Shown in pieces: positions 57,070 to 64,000 of a stretch of DNA of 64,000 nt; position 1 is the first letter of the stretch; the number at the start of each line of letters is the position of its first letter. The stretch covers positions 310,001 through 374,000 of the forward strand of contig JAFKEU010000005.1 in NCBI GenBank assembly GCA_017308475.1, in the 5' to 3' direction. Position numbers and translations under genes: made by a program. The DNA comes from Alphaproteobacteria bacterium (lineage in GTDB: Bacteria > Pseudomonadota > Alphaproteobacteria > Micropepsales > Micropepsaceae). The notes beneath the pieces were generated by a model. That model made no database searches and had not been told where the DNA came from. It saw only the letters and a list, made by a program, of their open reading frames with translations.

Positions 57070-59655
57070 ATGGCGCGCTACAACGCCAAGGAATCGGAAA
57101 AGCGCTGGCAGGGCGAATGGGATCGCCGCGGCCTGTTCAGGACGCCCGCGCTCGACTCGTCGAAGTCGGGCGCCGCACCCAAATGCTATGTGCTGGAGAT
57201 GTTCCCCTATCCGTCGGGGCGCATCCACATGGGCCACACCCGAAACTATACGATGGGCGATGTCATCGCCCGCTTCCGCCGGGCGCAGGGCTATAACGTG
57301 CTGCATCCCATGGGCTGGGATGCCTTTGGCCTTCCCGCCGAAAACGCCGCGCGCGACAAGGGCGTTTCCCCCCGCGACTGGACCTATGAGAACATCGCGC
57401 ACATGCGCGACCAGCTGAAGATGATGGGCCTTTCCATCGACTGGTCGCGCGAGTTCGCCACCTGCGACGTGGAATATTATCACCAGCAGCAGAAGCTGTT
57501 CCTGGATTTCTACAAGGCCGGTTTCGTCCATCGCCAGGAGGCGGACGTCAATTGGGACCCGGTCGACATGACCGTGCTGGCCAACGAACAGGTGATCGAC
57601 GGACGCGGCTGGCGTTCGGGCGCGGTGGTGGAACGGCGCAAGCTCAGCCAATGGTTCTTCAAGATCACCCAGTTCGCCGATGACTTGCTGGCGGGGTTGG
57701 ACACGCTGGACCGCTGGCCGGAAAAAGTCCGGCTGATGCAGAAGAACTGGATCGGCCGCAGCGAAGGCCTGCGCTTCCAGTTCACTTTGTCTGATGGCTC
57801 GCCTCCGCTCGCGGGCTCCAACGCCGGAAAGCTGGACGTCTTCACCACGCGCCCCGACACGCTGTTCGGCGCCTCCTTCGTGGCGCTGTCGCCCGAACAT
57901 CCCCTGGCACAGGAACTGGCAAAGACCGACGCGAAGCTGGCTGCCTTCATCGAGGAGTGCCGCCATGTCGGCACCGCCGAAGCCGATATCGAGAAGGCGG
58001 AGAAGAAGGGCTATGACACCGGCCTGAAAGCCATCCATCCCTTCGACGAGAGCTGGGCGCTGCCTGTGATGGTGGCGAATTTCGTGCTGATGGGTTACGG
58101 AACCGGCGCCATCTTCGGCTGCCCGGCGCACGACCAGCGCGACCTGGAATTCGCCCGCAAATACGGTCTGCCGGTCACGCCGGTGGTGGTGCCCGAAGGC
58201 ACCGATCCCACGACCTTTGATGTCGGCAACGAGGCCTATACCGGCCCCGGCAGGCTGGCCAATTCGCGCTTCCTGAACGGCATGAGCGTGGAAGAGGGCA
58301 AGGCCGAAGTCGCCAAACGGCTTGAGGCGGCGGGCGTGGGCCAGCGCACGGTGAACTATCGCCTGCGCGACTGGCTTGTGTCGCGCCAGCGTCCCTGGGG
58401 CTGTCCCATTCCGATGATCCACTGCGCCAAATGCGGCGTGGTGCCGGTACCGGAAGACCAGCTTCCCGTGAAGCTGCCGGAGAAGATCAATTTCGCGGTC
58501 AAGGGCAATCCGCTGGATGCCGACACCGCCTGGAAGAACGCCCCCTGTCCGTCCTGCGGCGGCGCGGCCACGCGCGATACCGACACGCTGGACACCTTCG
58601 TGGATTCCTCCTGGTACTTCACCCGTTTCACCGCGCCCCATGCGGAGGGTCCGGTGGACAAGGCGGCGGCGGATTACTGGCTGCCGGTGGACCAGTATAT
58701 CGGCGGCATCGAGCATGCGATCCTGCACCTGCTCTATGCCCGCTACATCACGCGCGCCATGTACAAGCTTGGCATGGTCAGGGTGGCCGAACCCTTCGCG
58801 GGCCTGTTCACCCAGGGCATGGTCTGCCATGAGACCTACAAGGACACGAAGGGTGACTGGGTTTCCCCCGACGAGGTGACGAAAGACGGCGGCAAGGCAC
58901 TCCGCATTGCCGACCACGCCGAACTGACCATCGGCCCGTCGGAGAAGATGTCCAAGTCGAAAAAGAACGTCATCGCGCCCGAGACGATCATCGCCGATTA
59001 CGGCGCCGACACGATTCGCTGGTTCATGTTGTCCGATACCCCGCCCGAGCGCGACATCGAGTGGACCGACGCGGGCGCCGAAGGCTGCTGGCGTTTCGTG
59101 CAGCGCGTCTGGCGCCTGGCCAGCGAGAGCGAGGGGCTGGCCGCGCCCGGCACGCCCGTCACCACCAATGACGAAGCCAGCCTCAACCTGCGCCGCGCCA
59201 CCCACAAGGCCATCGCCGCGGTGACCGAGAATCTGGAGGCCCTGCGCTTCAACAGCGCCGTGGCGCAGCTCTATACTCTCGCCAATGCAATCGGGGCCGC
59301 GGAAAAATGCGATGGCGCCGCCCGCCGCGAAGCGATCGAGGCGATGGTGCTGCTGTGCGCCCCCATGATGCCGCACCTGGCCGAGGAGTGCTGGCAGGCG
59401 CTGGGCCACGCAAGGCTGGTGGCCGAAACCCCCTGGCCGAAACACGATCCGGCGCTGACCCAATCCAACAGCGTGACGCTGGCGGTGCAGGTCAACGGCA
59501 AGCGCCGCGGCGAAATCACCATGCCCAAGGATGCCGACGGCAAGGCGGCCGAAAGCGCCGCCCTGGCGCTGGACGGCGTGGTGCGCGCCCTGGAGGGCAA
59601 GGCACCGAAGAAAGTGATTGTGGTTCCAAACCGGATAGTGAACATCGTCGCATGA
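57070..59655 (+). CDS. leuS: Leucyl-tRNA synthetase
   Basis: An 861-residue class I synthetase. HIGH motif [17 protein letters not shown]1 editing domain with [12 protein letters not shown], and KMSKS motif KMSKSKKNV are all present, and length is typical. The zinc region has CAKCG and CPSCGG. Its last bases overlap lptE (ATGA). Confidence 0.97.
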   Translation: MARYNAKESEKRWQGEWDRRGLFRTPALDSSKSGAAPKCYVLEMFPYPSGRIHMGHTRNYTMGDVIARFRRAQGYNVLHPMGWDAFGLPAENAARDKGVSPRDWTYENIAHMRDQLKMMGLSIDWSREFATCDVEYYHQQQKLFLDFYKAGFVHRQEADVNWDPVDMTVLANEQVIDGRGWRSGAVVERRKLSQWFFKITQFADDLLAGLDTLDRWPEKVRLMQKNWIGRSEGLRFQFTLSDGSPPLAGSNAGKLDVFTTRPDTLFGASFVALSPEHPLAQELAKTDAKLAAFIEECRHVGTAEADIEKAEKKGYDTGLKAIHPFDESWALPVMVANFVLMGYGTGAIFGCPAHDQRDLEFARKYGLPVTPVVVPEGTDPTTFDVGNEAYTGPGRLANSRFLNGMSVEEGKAEVAKRLEAAGVGQRTVNYRLRDWLVSRQRPWGCPIPMIHCAKCGVVPVPEDQLPVKLPEKINFAVKGNPLDADTAWKNAPCPSCGGAATRDTDTLDTFVDSSWYFTRFTAPHAEGPVDKAAADYWLPVDQYIGGIEHAILHLLYARYITRAMYKLGMVRVAEPFAGLFTQGMVCHETYKDTKGDWVSPDEVTKDGGKALRIADHAELTIGPSEKMSKSKKNVIAPETIIADYGADTIRWFMLSDTPPERDIEWTDAGAEGCWRFVQRVWRLASESEGLAAPGTPVTTNDEASLNLRRATHKAIAAVTENLEALRFNSAVAQLYTLANAIGAAEKCDGAARREAIEAMVLLCAPMMPHLAEECWQALGHARLVAETPWPKHDPALTQSNSVTLAVQVNGKRRGEITMPKDADGKAAESAALALDGVVRALEGKAPKKVIVVPNRIVNIVA

Positions 59656-60128
59656 AGAAGGCCCTTGTCCTTCCTGCGACCCTGCTGCTGGCCGGATGCG
59701 GCTTCCACCCCATGTACGGTTCGGCGCTGGAGCCGCAGCTCACCGCCATCTATGTCGAACCCATCCCCGACCGCGACGGTTATGAACTGCGCAACGAGCT
59801 GATCGACCTTTTGCACAGCGACGGCACCAAGGCGGGCAAACACTATATCCTGAAAGTGACGCTGAACGAGACCAGCCAGGGCATCGCGCTGCGCAATGAT
59901 GCCACCATTACCCGCTACAACCAGACCCTGGACGTCCACTATGTGCTGACCGACGCGCGCGGCACGCAGCTGACGGAGGGCGACCAGACCAACCTGTCGG
60001 CCTACAACGTGGCCGATTCGCCCTACGCCACCCTTGCGGCATCGCAGGATTCCTCCAAACGCGCCGCCCAGGACATTGCCGAACGCATCCATCTGGACCT
60101 GGGTGCCTATTTCCGGCGCGCAAAATGA
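59652..60128 (+). CDS. lptE: LPS-assembly lipoprotein LptE
   Basis: A 158-residue lipoprotein (lipobox LLAGC, Cys16, then GFHPMYG) with alternating strands ([32 protein letters not shown]). LptE plugs the LptD barrel at the outer membrane. The leuS-lptE-holA order supports the assignment. The start overlaps leuS and the stop overlaps holA by 4 bp. Confidence 0.9.
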   Translation: MKKALVLPATLLLAGCGFHPMYGSALEPQLTAIYVEPIPDRDGYELRNELIDLLHSDGTKAGKHYILKVTLNETSQGIALRNDATITRYNQTLDVHYVLTDARGTQLTEGDQTNLSAYNVADSPYATLAASQDSSKRAAQDIAERIHLDLGAYFRRAK

Positions 60129-61150
60129 TCGTCAAGAATCACGAAGCCGACCGCTTTGTCGCCGCGCCCCCGAAGACGCTGGCGGCGGCGCTGGTCTATG
60201 GCCCCGATGCCGGGCTGGTGCAGGAGCGTGCCGAAAAGCTCGCCAGGCAGGTGGTCCCCGACCTGACCGATCCCTTCAATGTCGCCGATTTCAACGAGAC
60301 GGCGCTCCTGGCCGATCCGGCGCGCCTGGCAGACGAGGCCGCCGCCATCTCCATGATGGGCGGGCGCCGGGTGGTGCGGGTGCGCGGCGCGACCAACGCC
60401 AGTGCCGAGATTTTTGAAACACTGCTGTCCAATATCAAGGGCGATGCGCTGGTGGTGGCGGAAGCGGGCGACCTGGCCAAGACGGCGGCGCTGCGCAAGC
60501 TGTTCGAAAGCCAGAACCACGCCGCCGCCATCGCCTGCTATCCCGACTCGGCGCGCGATCTGGCCGATGTGGTGCGCGACGGCCTGCGGGCAGAGGGCCT
60601 TTCCATCACCCCGGACGCGCTGGAAGACGCGGTATCGCGGCTGGGCTCAGATCGCGGCGTCACAAGGCGCGAACTGGAAAAGCTGGCGCTTTATGCCAGA
60701 GGCCAGGACAAGGTCACCATCGACGATGTCCGCGCAGTGATGGGCGACGAGGCCGAGGCGCGCAGCGAGGCCGCCAGTGACGCGGCGGGCACTGGCGATT
60801 TCGCCCGCCTGGACCGCGAGCTGGAACGGCTGTGGACCGCCGATGTGGCACCCGCCCAGATCATCCGCAGCGCCATGGGCCATTTCCAGAAACTGCTGAT
60901 GGTGCGCGAATTGACCCAGCGCGGCGAGCCATTGGATGTGGCACTGAAAAAACTGCGCCCGCCACTTCACTTCTCCCGCGCCGCCAGCTTCAAGGCCCAG
61001 GCCCAGCGCTGGACCGGCGACCGGCTGGGTGAGGCACTGGACCTGTTGCTGGACGCCGAGGTCCAGACCCGCACGACCGGCGTGCCGGCCGAGGCGGTCA
61101 CCGCACGTACCCTGATGAATATCGCCGCCATGGCCAAAGGAAGGGCCTAG
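60125..61150 (+). CDS. holA: DNA polymerase III subunit delta
   Basis: A 341-residue clamp-loader subunit. [31 protein letters not shown], and the helical C-terminus with [19 protein letters not shown] match HolA. It opens the beta clamp. Overlapping ends join it to lptE and, by one base, to hisF. Confidence 0.92.
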   Translation: MIVKNHEADRFVAAPPKTLAAALVYGPDAGLVQERAEKLARQVVPDLTDPFNVADFNETALLADPARLADEAAAISMMGGRRVVRVRGATNASAEIFETLLSNIKGDALVVAEAGDLAKTAALRKLFESQNHAAAIACYPDSARDLADVVRDGLRAEGLSITPDALEDAVSRLGSDRGVTRRELEKLALYARGQDKVTIDDVRAVMGDEAEARSEAASDAAGTGDFARLDRELERLWTADVAPAQIIRSAMGHFQKLLMVRELTQRGEPLDVALKKLRPPLHFSRAASFKAQAQRWTGDRLGEALDLLLDAEVQTRTTGVPAEAVTARTLMNIAAMAKGRA

Positions 61151-61911
61151 TGCTGAAGGTTCGAGTCATCCCCTGCCTTGACGTGAAGGACGGCCGGGTG
61201 GTCAAGGGCGTCAATTTCGAGAGCCTGCGCGATGCCGGCGATCCGGTGGAGCAGGCCATCCTCTATGACCGCGAAGGCGCCGACGAGCTCTGCTTCCTCG
61301 ACATAACCGCGTCCCACGAAAACCGCGGAACGCTGCTGGACGTGGTCCACCGCACGGCGGAAGTCTGCTTCATGCCGCTGACCGTGGGCGGCGGCGTGCG
61401 CACGCTGGACGACATCCGCGCGCTTCTGCTGGCGGGCGCCGACAAGGTGTCGATCAACACCGCCGCCGTGGCGCGGCCCGAATTTGTCGCCGAAGCGGCC
61501 CGGAAGTTCGGCAGCCAATGCATCGTCGCCGCCATCGACGCCAAGATGGCGCCCAGCGGCAGATATGAGATCTATACCCATGGCGGGCGGCGCCAGACCG
61601 GCATCGACGCGGTGGAACATGCCAGAAAGCTCACGGGGTTCGGCGCGGGCGAAGTGCTGCTGACCTCCATGGACCGCGATGGGGTCAAATCCGGCTACGA
61701 CCTGGCGCTGACCCGCGCCGTCAGTGATGCGGTGAGCGTGCCGGTGATCGCTTCGGGCGGCGTCGGTTGCGTAGACGACCTGGTGGCGGGCGTCAGCCAG
61801 GGCCATGCCAGTGCGGTGCTTGCCGCTTCGATCTTCCATTTCGGGGAAGTGTCCATCGCGGAAGCAAAAAAAGCCTTGGCGGACGCCGGAATCCCGGTGC
61901 GTCCGGTTTAA
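61150..61911 (+). CDS. hisF: Imidazole glycerol phosphate synthase subunit HisF
   Basis: A 253-residue TIM barrel that forms IGP and AICAR with His[39 protein letters not shown] and [15 protein letters not shown] mark the halves; catalytic Asp residues lie in CLDVKDG and [14 protein letters not shown] 61150 overlaps the holA stop by one base. hisH, hisA and hisI are not in the window. Confidence 0.96.
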   Translation: MLKVRVIPCLDVKDGRVVKGVNFESLRDAGDPVEQAILYDREGADELCFLDITASHENRGTLLDVVHRTAEVCFMPLTVGGGVRTLDDIRALLLAGADKVSINTAAVARPEFVAEAARKFGSQCIVAAIDAKMAPSGRYEIYTHGGRRQTGIDAVEHARKLTGFGAGEVLLTSMDRDGVKSGYDLALTRAVSDAVSVPVIASGGVGCVDDLVAGVSQGHASAVLAASIFHFGEVSIAEAKKALADAGIPVRPV

Positions 61912-61961
61912 GCAGATTCCACGATTGCGGGCCGGGCATTTTTCCGGTTTAGCTGCAATCC

Positions 61962-62918
61962 ATGGACCAGCGCGCTTCCATCCATTCCCTGGTATCCCGT
62001 CACTATGGCCCGCGCCCTTACGGGCGCCCGGTCAAGGCGGTTCCCGCCCACATCACCCGTGCCATGCGCCCGGAAGAGGCGTTCCGCGCCACGCTTTCGG
62101 ACTGCCTGGCGCAGCTCACGGCCAACGCCGCAACGCTTCGGACCGGCCGCTCGGTGGAAGGCCTGCACCAGCTCCGTATCGCCTTCCGGCGGCTGGAAGC
62201 GGCGCTGGGCGCCTTTGGCAAGGAATTCCGCCAGGAATGGCTTGAAGAACTGCGCAGCCGTTCCAAGGTTCTTTCGGGCCGCATGGCGGCGGCGCGCGAC
62301 CTGGATGTCTTCATCGGCTCGCTGCTGGACGACGCGTTCCAGGCCGGCACGGTGGAAGGCGCCCAGGCGTTGCGTGCCGCCGCACAAAGCGCCCGCGACG
62401 CGGCATGGACAACCGCCCATGCCTGCGTCACCAGCGCCGATTTCGCGCGCTTCCTCGATGATGTCGCCGCGCTTGCCCAGTCGCATCTGCCCCTGGGGCG
62501 CGAGCGCAAGCTGACGCGCACCGCCGCCCGCATCCTGGACCGCCAGGCCCGGCGGGTGGAAAAACGCGGCCGTGCCGCATCGAGCCGCGAGGAAGCCGAC
62601 CTGCACCGCCTGCGCATCGCGCTCAAGAAGCTGCGCTACAGCGCGGAATTCTTCGCCCCGCTTTATCCGGCCGGGAAGGTAAAGGCGTATCTGGCCTGCG
62701 TGCGCGAGCTTCAGGACGAGCTGGGCCATCTCAACGATGTCGCCAATGTGCGCGGGACCATCGGCGGACTCCTGCGCGCCCGCAAATCCGGTGACGGCGA
62801 AATGCGGCTGGCCGCCGGCATGGTACTGGGCTGGTACGGCGCCCAGACGCCGCGCGCGATCAAGAAGTCGCTGAAGCGCTACAAGACATTTCGCGGCTTT
62901 ACGCCTTTCTGGACGTGA
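61962..62918 (+). CDS. CHAD domain protein
   Basis: A 318-residue helical protein. GLHQLRIAFRRLEAAL and LHRLRIALKKLRYSAEFF carry the conserved histidines and basic residues of the two CHAD halves. CHAD domains bind inorganic polyphosphate; many localise to polyP granules. Here it stands alone without a CYTH triphosphatase domain. It is convergent with the phosphatase gene, overlapping by 20 bp or more. Confidence 0.9.
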   Translation: MDQRASIHSLVSRHYGPRPYGRPVKAVPAHITRAMRPEEAFRATLSDCLAQLTANAATLRTGRSVEGLHQLRIAFRRLEAALGAFGKEFRQEWLEELRSRSKVLSGRMAAARDLDVFIGSLLDDAFQAGTVEGAQALRAAAQSARDAAWTTAHACVTSADFARFLDDVAALAQSHLPLGRERKLTRTAARILDRQARRVEKRGRAASSREEADLHRLRIALKKLRYSAEFFAPLYPAGKVKAYLACVRELQDELGHLNDVANVRGTIGGLLRARKSGDGEMRLAAGMVLGWYGAQTPRAIKKSLKRYKTFRGFTPFWT

Positions 62919-63526
62919 GGTTGGTGGGGCGCGAGACTGGCATGAATTCCAGATTGAGTGCGGCAATGGCGGGCGCCCCGTCCGGCGCCAGCGACAGAAG
63001 CAGGATGCGCGACACATCCAGTTGCGCCGGCATGGGCGCATCCATCGCCCAGCCGCTGGCCAGGGTATAGGCCGCGCGCAAGAACACCCAGATGGGCCAC
63101 CGCGACCGCGTCTGCCTCGCCCCGTGATACGTCCTGCAGGAAGTTCGCCACGCGCGCATGGAGTTCGCCGGTGGATTCCCCGCCCAGCGGGCGAAATTCC
63201 TCGCGCCGCGCCGCTCCGGCCTTTTCAAAGGCGTTGGCGCCGTGCCGCTCTAGGATCTGCGCGCGGGTCAGCCCTTCCCATTGGCCCCAGTTCTGTTCCA
63301 TCAGCCGCGCATCCAGCACCGGATTTGAAAAGCCCAGCGCCTCGGCCGTCTGCCGCGCACGCAGCATCGGGCTTGAGAAGATGCGCGCCGGCGCCAGCGC
63401 ATCGGGCAGGCGCAGCGCCGCCATCTTCGCCCTTCCGGCATCGCTAAGCGGAATATCGGTATGCCCCTGGATGCGCCCCAGCACATTCCATTCGGTGGGG
63501 CCGTGGCGCAGCAGCGCGAGCTTCAT
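62899..63526 (-). pseudogene. Histidine phosphatase family gene with a frameshift
   Basis: The N-terminal frame encodes LALLRHGPTEWN (catalytic RHG), FSSPMLRARQTAEAL and AVAHLGVL, as in phosphoglycerate mutase-like enzymes. Near 63080 the conserved sequence moves to another frame: after HLGVL the expected RAAYTLASGWAMDAPMPAQL continues in the -1 frame to a stop at 62899. Removing one base of the AA at 63080-63081 restores a continuous protein. Without it the first frame runs to 62879 with an unrelated tail. A sequencing error is possible. Confidence 0.75.
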
Positions 63527-63613
63527 GCCGCGCCTCGTGCTTCGACCGGCTCTGCATGAGGCGTATTTCGCAATCCGGCCCTTATCTGGAGCCGGTGGAA
63601 GGAGGAGGGCCGA

Positions 63614-64000
63614 TTACACATCCAGTTCGACGACGACAGGCACATGATCGGAAGCCTTCTGCCAGCCGCGCATCTTCCTGACGATCTTGTGCGCGACAAG
63701 CGCGCCCTTCAGCCCGGGGCTGGTCCACACATGGTCCAGCCGGCGGCCCCTGTCCGACGCTTCCCAGTCCGCGGCGCGATAGCTCCACCAGCTGTAGATC
63801 TTTTCCGTCTCCGGGATGAAATGGCGGGTGGAATCGGTCCAGTCGAAGGCGGCCTGCACCTCGCCCATCAGCCGCGTTTCGACCGGGGTGTGGCTGACCA
63901 CGTCCAGAAGCTGCCTGTGGCTCCACACATCGTTTTCCAGCGGCGCCACATTCAGGTCGCCCACCAGCAGCACGGGATCGGATTTTCTCGCCGGCCGGGC
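63614..64000 (-). CDS. xthA: Exodeoxyribonuclease III (5' end outside the window)
   Basis: The last 128 residues of an AP endonuclease/3' exonuclease. LLVGDLNVAPLENDVW holds the active-site Asp and Asn, YSWWSYRAADWEASDRGRRLDHV the metal ligand, and SDHVPV the catalytic His near the C-terminus. The frame is still open at base 64000. Nth at 799-1488 is the complementary base-excision enzyme. Confidence 0.93.
   Translation of the reverse strand, partial: ARPARKSDPVLLVGDLNVAPLENDVWSHRQLLDVVSHTPVETRLMGEVQAAFDWTDSTRHFIPETEKIYSWWSYRAADWEASDRGRRLDHVWTSPGLKGALVAHKIVRKMRGWQKASDHVPVVVELDV

Noticed and set aside
55258-59463. A 1401-codon open frame on the minus strand
   Set aside because: Its upper two-thirds is antisense to leuS and DUF3576 and has no family features; it comes from GC-rich codon bias. 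Only the porin-like end was kept.
61150-61175. A GGTTCGAGTC string like a tRNA T-arm
   Set aside because: It is the start of hisF coding sequence; no acceptor stem or other tRNA arms surround it.

Overview
This window reads as chromosomal DNA of a GC-rich alphaproteobacterium. The evidence is gene order: hrcA-grpE beside rph-rdgB-hemW; lppC divergent from rsmI-yraN-gshB; tsaB-rimI-fur-acyltransferase-miaB-ybeZ-ybeY-corC-lnt; a DUF3576 lipoprotein before leuS-lptE-holA; a DUF1674 (SdhAF4-type) gene; a thioredoxin-reductase-like ferredoxin reductase with a 2Fe-2S ferredoxin; and an OlsB-type ornithine lipid acyltransferase. I cannot name the genus. Genes are tightly packed, with many ATGA/GTGA overlaps and several divergent pairs whose start codons nearly touch or overlap. 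I saw no rRNA, tRNA, CRISPR array, phage, transposase or conjugation gene.

Layout. 1-10 kb: end of an EI24 membrane protein, a lipoprotein, nth and dapB, the heat-shock pair hrcA-grpE, then rph-rdgB-hemW, an LppC-type lipoprotein, rsmI-yraN-gshB and a pirin. 11-19 kb: olsB, a hybrid histidine kinase overlapping ampG, and pstCAB without pstS or phoU. 19-28 kb: a DUF3311/sodium-solute symporter pair, two secreted cupin paralogues, comM/yifB, a Tat-exported DUF885 peptidase, ferredoxin and its reductase, chorismate mutase. 28.3-29.05 kb: a gene-free island of palindromic repeats. 29-35 kb: a methyltransferase, a solitary Hpt protein, an 805-residue coiled-coil membrane protein with five 29-residue repeats, rsmB, htpX. 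35-45 kb: SdhAF4, DUF2239, nfu, rutE-like, tsaB-rimI-fur, an OlsA/PlsC acyltransferase, and miaB to lnt with an XRE regulator. 45-55 kb: hisE, gluQRS, an esterase, an HNH endonuclease, coq7-dsbB, a YgjP-type metalloprotease, a class A PBP, an atypical response regulator, an L,D-transpeptidase, yggS and a thiE-like gene. 55-64 kb: a porin-like gene, DUF3576, leuS-lptE-holA-hisF, a CHAD protein, a frameshifted histidine phosphatase and the end of xthA.

The recurring theme is cell-envelope upkeep: ornithine lipid synthesis (olsB plus a possible olsA), lipoprotein maturation (lnt), LPS assembly (lptE), peptidoglycan synthesis and recycling (class A PBP, LppC, L,D-transpeptidase, ampG), disulfide formation (dsbB) and membrane proteolysis (htpX). 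Translation and RNA maintenance is the second theme (rsmI, rsmB, miaB, tsaB, rimI, ybeY, rph, gluQRS, leuS).

I found no obviously new defence or biosynthetic system. The most unusual items are a composite palindromic element in two copies with perfect terminal inverted repeats, a second dispersed GTCATGGCCC palindrome family, the repeat-bearing coiled-coil protein, an rsmB frame that runs about 300 nt antisense through its neighbour, a response regulator without its phospho-acceptor aspartate, and an intrinsic terminator directly before the second of two secreted cupin genes.
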